From Mesorhizobium shangrilense (GTDB lineage: Bacteria; Pseudomonadota; Alphaproteobacteria; Rhizobiales; Rhizobiaceae), in NCBI RefSeq assembly GCF_040537815.1, contig NZ_JBEWSZ010000012.1, forward strand, positions 44,716 to 108,715: a stretch of DNA of 64,000 nt, written 5' to 3'. The notes under the pieces were generated by a model. It made no database searches. It saw only the letters and a list, made by a program, of their open reading frames with translations, and was not told the DNA's origin. Below, piece by piece: positions 53,130-62,960 of this stretch (positions are counted from its first letter, which is position 1; every line of letters begins with the position of its first letter). Made by a program: the position numbers and the translations under genes.

Positions 53130-54155
53130 TCAGGCGGCCTGTTCCAGGCCCGCCTTCCATTTCCCCAGTGCGGCCAGATGGTTCATGTGGGCGCGGTGAG
53201 TGAAGGCAGCCTGGCCGGCGGCAACGTTCGACGCCTTGCCGCTCCAGGCCTTCTGCGGGGCCGCCTGCAGGGCGCGGCCATAGGAGAAGGTCAGCTTCCA
53301 CGGATGCGGCCCGATGGCGTTGATGGCGTTGAGATTGGCGGTCGCTTCCTCGTCCGACTGACCGCCCGACAGGAAGGCGATGCCAGGTACAGCGACGGGC
53401 ACGGTCTCACGGAACAGCTTGATCGTCTTCTCGGCGATTTCTTCGGGGCTGTTGGTCTTGCCCGACTTCTTGCCTGCAATCACCATGTTCGGCTTCAGGA
53501 TGGTGCCTTCCAGCACAACGCCGGCCATGTTGAGCTCATCATAGAGCTTCAGCAGCGTTGCCTTCGAGACCTGGTAGCAGGTGTCGATGTCGTGGGCGCC
53601 GTCCATGAGCACTTCCGGCTCGACGATCGGCACGATGCCGGCCTCCTGGCAAAGTGCCGCATAGCGGGCGAGCGCATGGGTGTTCGAGGCGATCGAATTG
53701 GCCGATGGAACGCCCTTGGCGGTGTCGATATCGATCACCGCGCGCCATTTGGCGAAGCGGGCGCCGAGCTTGTAGTAATCGGCGAGGCGTTCGCGCAGGC
53801 CGTCGAGGCCTTCGGTGATCGTGTCGCCGGGAAAGCCGGCCAGGGGTTTTGCGCCGGCGTCGACCTTGATGCCGGGAATGGCGCCGGCCGCCTTGATGAT
53901 ATCGACCAGCGGCGTGCCGTCGGCGGCCTTCTGGCGGATGGTCTCGTCGTAGAGGATGACCCCGGAAATGTATTTGGTCATCGCGTCCTTGGCGCGAAAC
54001 ATCATCTCGCGATAGTCGCGGCGGCTGTCGGCGGTCGATTCGACGCCGATGACGTCGAAGCGCTTCTTGATGGTGCCGGAACTTTCATCGGCGGCCAGCA
54101 GGCCCTTGCCACCGGCCACGATCGCTGCGGCAATGTCTTCGAGACGTTCGCTCAT
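53130..54155 (-). CDS. fba: Fructose-bisphosphate aldolase, class I
   Basis: The 341-aa enzyme cleaves fructose-1,6-bisphosphate by a Schiff base. The catalytic Lys is Lys221 in GTILKPNMVI; LAADESSGTI at residues 20-29 and FAKWRAV with Lys136 are the other marks of the eukaryote-like class I aldolases. GAGGAG precedes the ATG at 54155; the frame extends to 54170 but that start has no site. It follows pgk. Confidence 0.96.
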   Translation of the reverse strand: MSERLEDIAAAIVAGGKGLLAADESSGTIKKRFDVIGVESTADSRRDYREMMFRAKDAMTKYISGVILYDETIRQKAADGTPLVDIIKAAGAIPGIKVDAGAKPLAGFPGDTITEGLDGLRERLADYYKLGARFAKWRAVIDIDTAKGVPSANSIASNTHALARYAALCQEAGIVPIVEPEVLMDGAHDIDTCYQVSKATLLKLYDELNMAGVVLEGTILKPNMVIAGKKSGKTNSPEEIAEKTIKLFRETVPVAVPGIAFLSGGQSDEEATANLNAINAIGPHPWKLTFSYGRALQAAPQKAWSGKASNVAAGQAAFTHRAHMNHLAALGKWKAGLEQAA

Positions 54156-54281
54156 TCTGCTTCTCCTCAACGGGTCTGTTCCGCGCTTAACGGAAGTCTA
54201 CCGCCAAAGGAATGGCATCGGAAAGCTCGAATCGATTGAAAGTTTCCAGCGCCTTCCGCCGCGTCGCCGATCCGGCCGAGC

Positions 54282-55478
54282 CTACTTCTTCAACACGTCG
54301 ACGCCCGGCAGTGGCTTGCCTTCCATCCACTCCAGAAAAGCGCCGCCGGCCGTCGACACATAGGTGAAATCATCGGCGACGCCGGCGTGGTTGAGGGCCG
54401 CCACCGTGTCGCCGCCGCCGGCAACCGAAACCAGCTTGCCGGCCCTGGTACGTTCGGCGGCATGCTTTGCCGCCGCCACCGTCGCATGATCGAACGGCTC
54501 GATCTCGAAGGCGCCGAGCGGGCCGTTCCAGACCAGCGTCGCGGCGCGGTCGATCCATTCGCCGATGGTTTTGACGGTTTTCGCGCCAACGTCCAGGATC
54601 ATGCCGTCGGCCGGCACGTCGGCGATGGCGACGGTCTCGCAGGCGGCGCCCGCCTTGAATTCGCGGGCGACGACACCGTCGACGGGCAAGATGATGGCGC
54701 AGCCCGATTCCGCCGCCTCGATCATGATCTGCTTGGCGGTCGTGGCCAGGTCATGCTCGCACAGCGATTTTCCGACATCGGTGCCGCGCGCGGCAAGGAA
54801 GGTGTTGGCCATGCCGCCGCCGATGACCAGGGCATCGACCTTCTTCACCAGGTTCATCAAGAGGTCGATCTTGGTCGAGACCTTGGCGCCGCCGACGATG
54901 GCAACGACCGGGCGGGCCGGGTTGCCCAGGCCCTTTTCCAGCGCTTCGAGTTCAGCCTGCATGGTGCGGCCGGCGAAAGCCGGCAACAGACGCGCGAGGC
55001 CTTCCGTCGACGAATGGGCGCGGTGCGCCGCCGAGAAGGCGTCGTTGACGAAGATGTCGCCATTGGCGGCAAGCCGTTCGGTGAAGGCGGGGTCGTTCTT
55101 TTCCTCCGCCTTGTAGAAACGGGTGTTCTCGAGCAGCAGCACGTCGCCCTTGTTCATCGCCGCCACGGCGCTTCCCGCCGTGTCGCCGGCGCAATCGGAA
55201 GCGAAGCCAACAGGGCGTCCGAGCACCTCGGCTGTCGCCCTGGCAATCGGCTCCAGCGAGAATTCAGGCGAGGGGCCGTCCTTGGGGCGGCCGAAATGGG
55301 CGAGCAGGATGACCTTGGCGCCCTTGCCGGACAGTTCCGCGATGGTCGGCGCGATGCGCTCGATGCGGGTGGCGTCGGTGACCTTGCCATCGGCGACGGG
55401 CACGTTGAGGTCGACACGCACCAGCACGCGCTTGCCGCTGATGTTGCCGATGTCGTCGAGTGTCTTGAAGGCGGCCAT
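54282..55478 (-). CDS. pgk: Phosphoglycerate kinase
   Basis: The 398-aa enzyme transfers phosphate from 1,3-bisphosphoglycerate to ADP. The N-terminal signature [16 protein letters not shown] and the C-terminal nucleotide-binding [17 protein letters not shown] are present, with [16 protein letters not shown] in the 3-phosphoglycerate domain. AAAGGAA precedes the ATG. It lies between the antiporter and fba genes on the minus strand. Confidence 0.97.
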   Translation of the reverse strand: MAAFKTLDDIGNISGKRVLVRVDLNVPVADGKVTDATRIERIAPTIAELSGKGAKVILLAHFGRPKDGPSPEFSLEPIARATAEVLGRPVGFASDCAGDTAGSAVAAMNKGDVLLLENTRFYKAEEKNDPAFTERLAANGDIFVNDAFSAAHRAHSSTEGLARLLPAFAGRTMQAELEALEKGLGNPARPVVAIVGGAKVSTKIDLLMNLVKKVDALVIGGGMANTFLAARGTDVGKSLCEHDLATTAKQIMIEAAESGCAIILPVDGVVAREFKAGAACETVAIADVPADGMILDVGAKTVKTIGEWIDRAATLVWNGPLGAFEIEPFDHATVAAAKHAAERTRAGKLVSVAGGGDTVAALNHAGVADDFTYVSTAGGAFLEWMEGKPLPGVDVLKK

Positions 55479-55592
55479 GCTGGTTCCTTTCGCGGAAAAA
55501 TCGCCGGGACATTACCCCGCACCATCGATGATGCAAGGCTTACGGCGTGCGGCTGCGGAAAATTTGATGTTCTGTGGGCAGACGAACCGGCC

Positions 55593-57467
55593 CTATTCCG
55601 TCTTTTCAGGAACCGGCGGCACCGCGGGCGTCTCTCGCGCCTCGGCGATCTGCGTCTCTGTCGGCTTGCGCCAGTTACGGATAAAGGCGGCCAGACGGTC
55701 GCCCATCTCGCCGGCGCTCAGGAACACAGGCACCCGCGCCACGGGCGCTGTCGGCTCGAAGGAAAGGCCAAGACCGATGATCTTGCCCTTGTCGTCGACG
55801 TCCCTGACAATCAGTTCGATCGGACCGAGCAGCACCCGGTCGGCATATTCGGCGTGGCCGCCGAGCCTCGCGGTGACCAAAGCGCCGATCGTCAGCTTCT
55901 GCTCCGCCTCGGTGAGGCCCGGTGCATAGGCGGCCTCCAGTTCCGTGGCGGAGCGCGCCGGATCGAGGGCAAAGGCGCCGAAGAAATCCGCATCCTCCGG
56001 ATCGACCACCGCACGGCTGGCAAACAGCTTGTCGAGCAGGCGCGGATAGCGGTCGGGCACGAAGATATAAACCTGATCGCCGGCGGCCAGGCGGCCCATG
56101 TCCTGGAAGCGCATCGAGCGCCCGTCACGCAACACCAGCGAGGGCCGCGCCCAGCGCGGGATGCGCTCGCCGCGCGCCACCGGGCTGCCCGGTGCTACAC
56201 GATAGGCGAGAAGCTCGTGGTGGGCCGAGCCCGGCAGTTCCAGTTCGACCTTGTCCAGGGGGCCAAGGCGAGCCGGCACGATGAGACCCAGGCGGCGCGC
56301 CAGCGGTCCGACGGTCCAACCCTGGATGATCAGCGACACCAGCACGATGATGAAGGCGGTGTTGAAGATGATGCGGCCGTTTTCGAGGCCACCGAGCAGC
56401 GGGGTGATGGCGAGCAGGATCGACACCGCGCCGCGCAGGCCGACCCATGAGACGAAGGCGACCTCGGGGCGGGGCAGGCGGAACGGGATCAGGCACAGCC
56501 AGACCGCGATCGGCCGCGCGACGAACATCAGGAACAGGCCGAGCCCTATGGCCGGCAGCATGATGGCCGGAAACTGCGAGGGCGTCGCGAACAGGCCAAG
56601 GATCAGGAACATGATGATCTGCGCCAGCCACGACATGCCGTCCTGGAAGCGTTTCAGGATAGTGACGGCGCGGATATCGGAATTGCCGGCGATCAGGCCG
56701 GCGATATAAACAGCCAGGAAGCCCGAGCCGCCAATTGCGCCGGCGGCGGCAAAGACCATCAGCGACAGGGTCAGGACGAAGATCGGCAGCAGGCCATGAT
56801 CGAGGTTGAGCCGGTCGACGAGGCGCACGATGGCGAGGCCGCCGAGCACGCCGACGACAGCACCGAGCCCCATGTTGAGGAGGAAGCCGAGGACCAGGTT
56901 GGCAACGAGAACATTGGCTTCCGGATTGGCATGGGCGGCAATGATCTCGACCAGCGTGATGGTCAGGAAGATGGCGATCGGATCGTTGGTGCCGGATTCC
57001 ACCTCGAGCGTCGAGCGGACGCGCTCGCGCAGATTGATCTCGCCGGCGCGCAACAGGAAGAACACCGCGGCCGCATCGGTCGAGGCGACGGCGGCGCCGA
57101 GCAGGAAGGATTCCAGCCAGGTGAGACTGAGGATGTAGTGAGCGGCAGCGCCGAACAGCCCGGTGGTCAGGATCACACCGAACGTTGCCAGCGACAGGGC
57201 GGGTCCGGCCGCTTGCCGCAGGGCGTTGAGCGGGGTGCCAAAACCGGAATCGAAGAGGATGACGGCCAGCGCCAGTGAGCCGGCAAAGTAAGCCACGCGC
57301 GCATTGTCGAACTCGATGCCGAGCCCGTCGGTTCCGGTGGCGAGACCAATGCAGAGAAACAGGAGCAGAAGAGGGGCGCCGAAGCGGAAGGCGATCAGGC
57401 TCGAAAACGCGGCGGCAACAACAAGCGCGGTGCCGACCAGCGTGACGAGATAGATCGCATGCTCCAT
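55593..57467 (-). CDS. Potassium/proton antiporter, CvrA/NhaP2-like
   Basis: The 624-aa CPA1-type antiporter has about 12-13 helices in residues 1-395 with the ion-binding Asp motifs GAAVASTDAAAVFFL and ESGTNDPIAIFL, then a TrkA-C-like domain (about 405-485) and a C-terminal CorC/HlyC-like domain (about 515-600). It probably exchanges K+ for H+ at the inner membrane. It sits oddly between gap and pgk, though its own spacer upstream suggests separate control. Confidence 0.92.
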   Translation of the reverse strand: MEHAIYLVTLVGTALVVAAAFSSLIAFRFGAPLLLLFLCIGLATGTDGLGIEFDNARVAYFAGSLALAVILFDSGFGTPLNALRQAAGPALSLATFGVILTTGLFGAAAHYILSLTWLESFLLGAAVASTDAAAVFFLLRAGEINLRERVRSTLEVESGTNDPIAIFLTITLVEIIAAHANPEANVLVANLVLGFLLNMGLGAVVGVLGGLAIVRLVDRLNLDHGLLPIFVLTLSLMVFAAAGAIGGSGFLAVYIAGLIAGNSDIRAVTILKRFQDGMSWLAQIIMFLILGLFATPSQFPAIMLPAIGLGLFLMFVARPIAVWLCLIPFRLPRPEVAFVSWVGLRGAVSILLAITPLLGGLENGRIIFNTAFIIVLVSLIIQGWTVGPLARRLGLIVPARLGPLDKVELELPGSAHHELLAYRVAPGSPVARGERIPRWARPSLVLRDGRSMRFQDMGRLAAGDQVYIFVPDRYPRLLDKLFASRAVVDPEDADFFGAFALDPARSATELEAAYAPGLTEAEQKLTIGALVTARLGGHAEYADRVLLGPIELIVRDVDDKGKIIGLGLSFEPTAPVARVPVFLSAGEMGDRLAAFIRNWRKPTETQIAEARETPAVPPVPEKTE

Positions 57468-57580
57468 CCGTGATTTGCCCCTCGAATTCCTCTGTTTCCC
57501 GCTTTACGTGAGAGTGGGGCGAAGACATGACCAGTGCAAGGCGGGAGGGTGGTTTTTTGCCCTATCCACCCAACTTCGTC

Positions 57581-57628
57581 ATCCCAGGGCAGAGCAGCCG
57601 CGAAGCGGCGTCGCGGCGACCCTGGGAT
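57581..57628. repeat. Nested palindromic intergenic repeat
   Basis: ATCCCAGGG (57581-57589) pairs with CCCTGGGAT (57620-57628), enclosing GCCGC-GAA-GCGGC. It resembles a second intergenic repeat class I know from rhizobia (CATCCTAGGGC...CCCTAGGATCC). The rest of the 368-base gap 57468-57835 holds the antiporter promoter and no gene. Confidence 0.7.
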
Positions 57629-57786
57629 CCATTCCGCGATATCGGCCGAGGGATGCAGCGGAACAGGGCTCGGTACCGCCGCAACGCTCCAACGGCGCTG
57701 CATGGATCGAACCGCGATGGGCGTTCAGGCCAATCTCGAGGACATGCAATATGCCAACTTGAGGAGGCGAGCCAAGTGTCCAACGA

Positions 57787-57813
57787 AAAACGCCCGGACG
57801 AGCCGGGCGTTTT
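57787..57813 (-). terminator. Rho-independent terminator of gap
   Basis: AAAACGCCCGG (57787-57797) and CCGGGCGTTTT (57803-57813) pair perfectly with a five-base loop, followed on the minus strand by T residues. It lies 22 bases after the gap stop. Confidence 0.9.
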
Positions 57814-57835
57814 AGCTTGAAAGCCAGGCGCCTGA

Positions 57836-58846
57836 TCAGGCGATGGTCTTGCCGAAGGCGACGGCGGTGTCGGACATGCGGTTGGAGAAGCCCCATTCGT
57901 TGTCGTACCACGACAGGACCGAAACGAAGTTGCCGTCCATGACCTTGGTCTGGTCGAGCGCCATGATCGAGGACCGGGGATCGTGGTTGAAGTCGATCGA
58001 GACGTTCGGGTGATGGGTGACGCCGAGAATGCCCTTGAGCTTGCCGTTCGAGGCGGCGATCACCGCGTCATTGATCTCCTGCACCGTGGTTGGGCGCTTG
58101 GCGATGAACTTGAAGTCGACGACCGAGACGTTCGGGGTCGGCACGCGGATCGAGATGCCGTCGAGCTTGCCCTTGAGGTCGGGCAGGACAAGACCGATCG
58201 CCTTGGCGGCACCCGTCGAGGTCGGGATCTGCGACAGTGCCGCGGCGCGTGCGCGGTAGAGATCCTTGTGCATGGTGTCCAGCGTCGGCTGGTCGCCAGT
58301 GTAGGAGTGGATCGTCGTCATCATGCCTTTTTCGATGCCGACCGTCTCGTGCAGAACGGCTGCCAGCGGCGCCAGGCAGTTGGTGGTGCAGGACGCATTC
58401 GAGATGACGATGTGGTCCTTGGTCAGCTGGTCGTGGTTGATGCCGTAGACGACGGTGAGGTCGGCGCCTTCGGCCGGAGCCGAGACGAGCACGCGCTTGG
58501 CGCCGGCGGTGAGGTGCGCGGCGGCCTTGTCGCGGGCAGTGAAGATGCCCGTGCATTCGAGCGCGATGTCGACGCCCAGTTCCTTCCACGGCAGTTGCGT
58601 CGGATCCTTGATCGCCGTGACCTTGAACTTTTCCTTGCCGACGGTGATCTGGTCGCCGGAAACCGAGACTTCGTGCGGGAAGCGGCCATGCACGCTGTCG
58701 AAGCGCAGCAGATGCGCGTTGGTCTCGACCGGGCCGAGATCGTTGACGGCGACCACTTCGATGTCCTTGCGGCCGGATTCGTGGATGGCGCGCAGGATGT
58801 TGCGGCCGATGCGGCCGAATCCGTTGATGGCAACTCTGACGGTCAT
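57836..58846 (-). CDS. gap: Glyceraldehyde-3-phosphate dehydrogenase, type I
   Basis: The 336-aa enzyme oxidises glyceraldehyde-3-phosphate with NAD(P). Its N-terminal [16 protein letters not shown] binds the cofactor, and the catalytic Cys is Cys153 in [12 protein letters not shown] with the partner His in the later HSYTGDQ region. AGGAGAG precedes ATG 58846; the frame is open to 59035 but that part overlaps repeats. It lies between tkt and the antiporter, with its own terminator. Confidence 0.97.
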   Translation of the reverse strand: MTVRVAINGFGRIGRNILRAIHESGRKDIEVVAVNDLGPVETNAHLLRFDSVHGRFPHEVSVSGDQITVGKEKFKVTAIKDPTQLPWKELGVDIALECTGIFTARDKAAAHLTAGAKRVLVSAPAEGADLTVVYGINHDQLTKDHIVISNASCTTNCLAPLAAVLHETVGIEKGMMTTIHSYTGDQPTLDTMHKDLYRARAAALSQIPTSTGAAKAIGLVLPDLKGKLDGISIRVPTPNVSVVDFKFIAKRPTTVQEINDAVIAASNGKLKGILGVTHHPNVSIDFNHDPRSSIMALDQTKVMDGNFVSVLSWYDNEWGFSNRMSDTAVAFGKTIA

Positions 58847-58960
58847 TTTTCTCTCCTGGGAGCTGGAGGCAGACGATGGGTCCGCAGCTTCATAGCGGCG
58901 GAAGCGGAAAGAATCCAGCCGCGACGATGTGGATTTAAATCGATTAGGTTGGGCCAGTCC

Positions 58961-58987
58961 GGCGAAATCGCTTTGCGCGATTTCGCC
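58961..58987. repeat. 11-bp-arm hairpin beside the dispersed repeat
   Basis: GGCGAAATCGC-TTTGC-GCGATTTCGCC, perfect arms, in the tkt/gap spacer. With copy 3 of the dispersed repeat it forms a composite element. Confidence 0.7.
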
Positions 58988-59002
58988 GGGGCATCTTTGT
59001 TT

Positions 59003-59052
59003 CATGCATGTCGGTATCCCAAAACCGCTGAGCAATTTGGGGCGGCATGCAT
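59003..59052. repeat. Dispersed Mesorhizobium-type palindromic repeat, copy 3
   Basis: CATGCATGTCG...CCCAAAACCGCTG...TTTGGGGC...CATGCAT, the most symmetric copy, directly after the tkt stop codon. Confidence 0.82.
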
Positions 59053-59057
59053 AGACC

Positions 59058-61049
59058 TTACTTGCCGTGCAGGCGGGCTTCCGCCGCCTTGGCCGCGGCT
59101 TCAGCGGTGATGCCGAAATGCGGATAGAGCTGTTCGATGGTACCGCTGGCGCCGAAGCCGGTCATGCCGATGAAGATGCCGTCTGAGCCGATGAGATGAT
59201 CCCAGCCCTGGCGGATGCCGGCTTCGATCGCCATCTTGATCGGTGCGTTGCCGATCGTCTTCTTGCGGTAGTCGTCGCTCTGCTTGTCGAACAGTTCGAA
59301 GCAGGGAACGGAAACGACGCGGGTCGGATGGCCATGCTTTTCCAGCAGGTCGCGGGCAGCAAGCGCGATTTCGATCTCGGAACCCGTGGCGAAGATCGTC
59401 ACGGCCGCTTCACCGCTGGCGGCAGCCAGCTCGTAGGCGCCCTTGCCGCTCAGGTTCTCGGCAACGAATTCGGTGCGCACCGTCGGCAGGTTCTGGCGGG
59501 TCAGCGCCAGCGTCGAAGGCGTCTTTTCCGACTCAAGGGCCAATTGCCAGCATTCGGCGGTCTCGACCGCGTCAGCCGGACGGAAGACATTGTGGTTCGG
59601 GATGGCGCGCAGTGCCGCCAGATGCTCGACCGGCTGGTGGGTCGGGCCGTCTTCGCCCAGACCAATGGAATCATGGGTCATGACGAAGATCGAGCGGATG
59701 CCCATCAGCGAGGAAAGCCGCATCGACGGACGGGCGTAGTCGGAGAAGCACATGAAGGTGCCGCCATAGGCGATGAGGCCGCCATGCAGCGTCAAGCCGT
59801 TGATCGCGGCGGCCATGCCATGCTCGCGGATGCCGTAGTGGACATAGCGCTGGCCGTAGTCGTCGGGGGTGATGTTCTTGGTCTGGCTGGTCTTGGTGTT
59901 GTTGGAGCCCGTGAGGTCGGCGGAGCCGCCGATGGTTTCCGGCACGGCGCCGTTGATGACCTCGAGCGCCATTTCCGACGATTTGCGGGTGGCGACCTTG
60001 GGCTTGTCGGCGGAGAGCTTCTTCTTGTAGTCGGCGATGACCGCGTCGAAATTGGACGGCAATTTGCCGGCAAGGCGGCGCTCGAACTCAGCCTTCAGCT
60101 TCGGCTCGGCCTTGGCCAGGCGACCTTCCCAATCGGTGCGCGCCTTGACGTTGGCCTGGCCGGCGGTGCGCCAGGCGTCGAGGATATCGGCTGGAATCTC
60201 GAAGGGCGGCGACTCCCAATTGAAGAACTTCCGCGCGCCGGCGATCTCGTCGGCGCCGAGCGGCGAGCCGTGCGCCTTGTTGGTGCCGGCCTTCGTCGGG
60301 GCGCCGAAGCCGATGGTCGTCTTGCAGGCGATCATCGTCGGCTTGTCGGAATGGCGGGCGGCTTCGATGGCATAGGCAATCGCTTCGGGATCCGTGCCGT
60401 CGATGTGGCTCGCGTTCCAGCCGGAGGCCTGGAAGCGGGCGACCTGGTCGGTGTTATCAGCGAGCGAGACGGGGCCATCGATCGAGATGTTGTTGTTGTC
60501 CCAGAAGACGATCAGCTTGTTGAGCTTGAGGTGCCCGGCAAGCGCGATGGCTTCCTGGGAAACACCTTCCATCAAGCAGCCATCGCCGGCCAGCACATAG
60601 GTGTAGTGATTGACGAGGTCGTTGCCGAAGGCGGCGTTCATGATGCGCTCGCCGAGCGCGAAGCCGACCGAATTGGCGAGGCCCTGGCCGAGCGGACCGG
60701 TCGTGGTCTCGATACCGGTGGCATGGCCGTATTCGGGATGGCCCGCCGTCTTCGATCCCAACTGGCGGAAATGCTTGATCTGGTCGATGGTCATGTCTTC
60801 GTAGCCGGTGAGATACAGCAGCGAATAGAGCAGCATCGAGCCATGGCCGGCCGACAGGATGAAGCGGTCGCGGTCGGCCCAGTGCGGAGCCTTGGCGTCG
60901 AATTTCAGGAAGCGCGTGAACAGTACGGTGGCGATGTCGGCGCAGCCCATGGGCAGGCCGGGATGGCCGGACTGGGCTTTTTCAACTGCGTCCATGGCGA
61001 GAAAACGGATCGCATTGGCCATCCGGTCATGTTGTTCGCGCGAGCTCAT
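59058..61049 (-). CDS. tkt: Transketolase
   Basis: The 663-aa thiamin-diphosphate enzyme moves two-carbon units in the pentose phosphate pathway. Signatures: [23 protein letters not shown] at residues 18-40, the ThDP-binding [13 protein letters not shown]...NN loop, the catalytic [14 protein letters not shown] near the pyrimidine domain and [28 protein letters not shown] precedes ATG 61049; the frame extends to 61109 but has no better start. Confidence 0.97.
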   Translation of the reverse strand: MSSREQHDRMANAIRFLAMDAVEKAQSGHPGLPMGCADIATVLFTRFLKFDAKAPHWADRDRFILSAGHGSMLLYSLLYLTGYEDMTIDQIKHFRQLGSKTAGHPEYGHATGIETTTGPLGQGLANSVGFALGERIMNAAFGNDLVNHYTYVLAGDGCLMEGVSQEAIALAGHLKLNKLIVFWDNNNISIDGPVSLADNTDQVARFQASGWNASHIDGTDPEAIAYAIEAARHSDKPTMIACKTTIGFGAPTKAGTNKAHGSPLGADEIAGARKFFNWESPPFEIPADILDAWRTAGQANVKARTDWEGRLAKAEPKLKAEFERRLAGKLPSNFDAVIADYKKKLSADKPKVATRKSSEMALEVINGAVPETIGGSADLTGSNNTKTSQTKNITPDDYGQRYVHYGIREHGMAAAINGLTLHGGLIAYGGTFMCFSDYARPSMRLSSLMGIRSIFVMTHDSIGLGEDGPTHQPVEHLAALRAIPNHNVFRPADAVETAECWQLALESEKTPSTLALTRQNLPTVRTEFVAENLSGKGAYELAAASGEAAVTIFATGSEIEIALAARDLLEKHGHPTRVVSVPCFELFDKQSDDYRKKTIGNAPIKMAIEAGIRQGWDHLIGSDGIFIGMTGFGASGTIEQLYPHFGITAEAAAKAAEARLHGK

Positions 61050-61217
61050 GCTTCCTCCAAAGTGGGGGGTTGGGACCGTGGGAAGGCCCTTGAAATGGTG
61101 CCGCGACACATAGCAGGCGCGGCCTTTTAGTCAACAAATCGGTGCGCCTTTGCCCGCCTTGTGATGGGCGTCAGGGCGGCACATTAGCGTTAGCGGGGGA
61201 CAGTCGCGAGAGCTTTA

Positions 61218-61246
61218 TTGACGTGCGCTTAACACGGCGCGTAATG
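61218..61246 (+). promoter_or_regulatory. Predicted promoter of the DUF4164-zapA unit
   Basis: TTGACG (61218-61223), a 17-base spacer and GTAATG (61241-61246). A CcrM-type site GATTC (61277) and a dyad CGCGTT-CTG-AACGCG (61259-61273) follow in the leader. Confidence 0.45.
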
Positions 61247-61310
61247 TTTCCCAGATAACGCGTTCTGAACGCGAGCGATTCGGTGATGGGCAGGGTACAG
61301 GACGAAGGCC

Positions 61311-61583
61311 ATGACCGGGGAAACGACACTGAAGGAAGTCATCGCCAGGCTGGGTAAGGCCATCGAAGGGCTGGAAAACGCCGTCGCGGCCAAGCTCGAG
61401 CATGAGCGGGACTATTCCGAAGCCGAGGCCGAAGTGCAGCGGATGAATGCCGACCGTTCACGGCTGGCGCAGGAGCTCGACAATTCCGAAGCGCGCGCCG
61501 AACGGCTGGAAGATGCCAACAAGGAAGTGTCGCGCCGGCTGGTGACCGCCATGGAAACCATCCGCGCTGTGTTGGACAGATAG
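61311..61583 (+). CDS. DUF4164 coiled-coil protein
   Basis: The 90-aa protein is almost entirely helical coiled coil (KEVIARLGKAIEGLENAV, then EAEAEVQRMNADRSRLAQELDNSEARAERLE). The DUF4164 family usually precedes zapA in Rhizobiales. It starts 19 bases before zapA and probably acts with it in Z-ring assembly, which is an inference from context. Confidence 0.88.
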   Translation: MTGETTLKEVIARLGKAIEGLENAVAAKLEHERDYSEAEAEVQRMNADRSRLAQELDNSEARAERLEDANKEVSRRLVTAMETIRAVLDR

Positions 61584-61602
61584 GGGCTGGACAGGTAGGC
61601 CA

Positions 61603-61968
61603 ATGGCACAGGTCACGGTTTCCATCGACGGCAAGCAGTATCGCATGGCCTGCGACGAGGGCCAGGAAGAGCATCTGATCGACCTTGCCGAGCGCTTCGA
61701 CCGCTACGTCTCGCACCTGAAGGATTCATTCGGCGAGATCGGCGACCAGCGGCTGACCGTCATGGCCGGCATCATGGTCATGGACGAACTCTCCGAACTG
61801 CAAAAGCGTATCGCCGGGATGGAGAGCGAAGTGGTGACGCTGCGCAAGACGCGCGACGAGGCGCTGACCAAGGCCGACAAGAACGACAGCGTGTTGACCG
61901 GGGCGCTTGGCGCGCTTGCCCAGCGCATGGAGGATCTGGCTACCGCGCTGGTCGTGCCGAAAGCGTAG
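61603..61968 (+). CDS. zapA: Cell division protein ZapA
   Basis: The 121-aa protein has the ZapA pattern: VTVSIDGKQYRMACDEGQEEHLIDLAERFDRYV at the N-terminus and a C-terminal coiled coil. ZapA bundles FtsZ filaments at the division site. In many bacteria 6S RNA follows zapA, but I saw no convincing one here. Confidence 0.94.
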   Translation: MAQVTVSIDGKQYRMACDEGQEEHLIDLAERFDRYVSHLKDSFGEIGDQRLTVMAGIMVMDELSELQKRIAGMESEVVTLRKTRDEALTKADKNDSVLTGALGALAQRMEDLATALVVPKA

Positions 61969-62154
61969 GCCTTCGCCTCCCGGTCCGTTGAACGGAAATT
62001 CCTGGATTTTCCGGCAAAAGACGAAATTTTTCCGCCACCAGTGCCGATGGCTGCCCTTATCGCGTTTTGAAGGATGGTGCCGGAGTGCTAGAAAGGTCGG
62101 CAGAGCCGACGGCTGGTTATTTGCGGCAGCAAGCACAAAGGGTAGGAGCACATC

Positions 62155-62814
62155 ATGAGTCTTCGCATCAACGATATCGCGCCGGATTTCACCGCCGAGA
62201 CCACGCAAGGGACGGTCAAGTTCCATGAATGGATCGGCGACGGCTGGGCGATCCTGTTCAGCCATCCGAAGAATTTTACCCCGGTCTGCACGACCGAGCT
62301 CGGCACGATGGCCGGGCTTGAGGGCGAATTCAAGAAACGCAATGTCAAGATCATAGGCATTTCCGTCGACCCTGTCGAAAGCCACGGCAAATGGAAGGAC
62401 GACATCAAGACGGCGACGGGGCAATCGGTGAACTATCCGCTGATCGGCGACAAGGACCTCAAGGTGGCCAAGCTCTACGACATGCTGCCGGCGAGCGCCG
62501 GTGACACGTCGGAGGGCCGTACGCCCGCCGACAACGCCACGGTGCGTTCGGTCTACGTCATCGGTCCCGACAAGAAGGTCAAGCTGGTGCTTACCTACCC
62601 GATGACGACGGGCCGTAACTTCGACGAGATCCTGCGCGCTGTCGATTCCATGCAGCTGACCGCCAAGCACCAGGTGGCGACGCCGGCGAACTGGAAGCAG
62701 GGCGAGGACGTGATCATCACCGCCGCCGTCTCCAACGAGGACGCGATCAAGCGGTTCGGCGCCTACGAGACGATCCTGCCGTACCTGCGCAAGACCAAGC
62801 AGCCGTCCGCCTGA
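62155..62814 (+). CDS. 1-Cys peroxiredoxin (Prx6 type)
   Basis: The 219-aa protein reduces peroxides. The peroxidatic residue is Cys45 in FSHPKNFTPVCTTELG, the Prx6 signature; there is no resolving Cys near the C-terminus, so it needs an external thiol. The RSVYVIGPDKKVKLVLTYPMTTGRNFDEILR block closes the fold. GGAGC precedes ATG 62155. It stands before a persulfide-dioxygenase-like gene. Confidence 0.95.
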   Translation: MSLRINDIAPDFTAETTQGTVKFHEWIGDGWAILFSHPKNFTPVCTTELGTMAGLEGEFKKRNVKIIGISVDPVESHGKWKDDIKTATGQSVNYPLIGDKDLKVAKLYDMLPASAGDTSEGRTPADNATVRSVYVIGPDKKVKLVLTYPMTTGRNFDEILRAVDSMQLTAKHQVATPANWKQGEDVIITAAVSNEDAIKRFGAYETILPYLRKTKQPSA

Positions 62815-62960
62815 GCGGCCGGCTGCAACGGAAGAGTTTTCGGCGTTCCAGCTTCAGCAAGCCAAACGATGCTTGACTGGGCAATGTCGGTGGACAAACA
62901 TCCTCGTCTTCGGTCCTGATAGAGAAAATCATTCCTTTCGGACCGGGCGAGGAGGTGGAA

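Noticed and set aside
54387..56450. 687-aa open frame on the plus strand opposite pgk and the antiporter
   Set aside because: It spans two real genes and their spacer and has low-complexity Arg/Gly/Asp composition.
59196..61130. 644-aa open frame on the plus strand opposite tkt
   Set aside because: Antisense shadow of an unmistakable transketolase; no recognisable motifs.
61969..62154. Possible 6S RNA after zapA
   Set aside because: The position is classic, but I could not see the long double hairpin with a central bubble, and the next gene is a peroxiredoxin rather than the formyltetrahydrofolate cycloligase expected.
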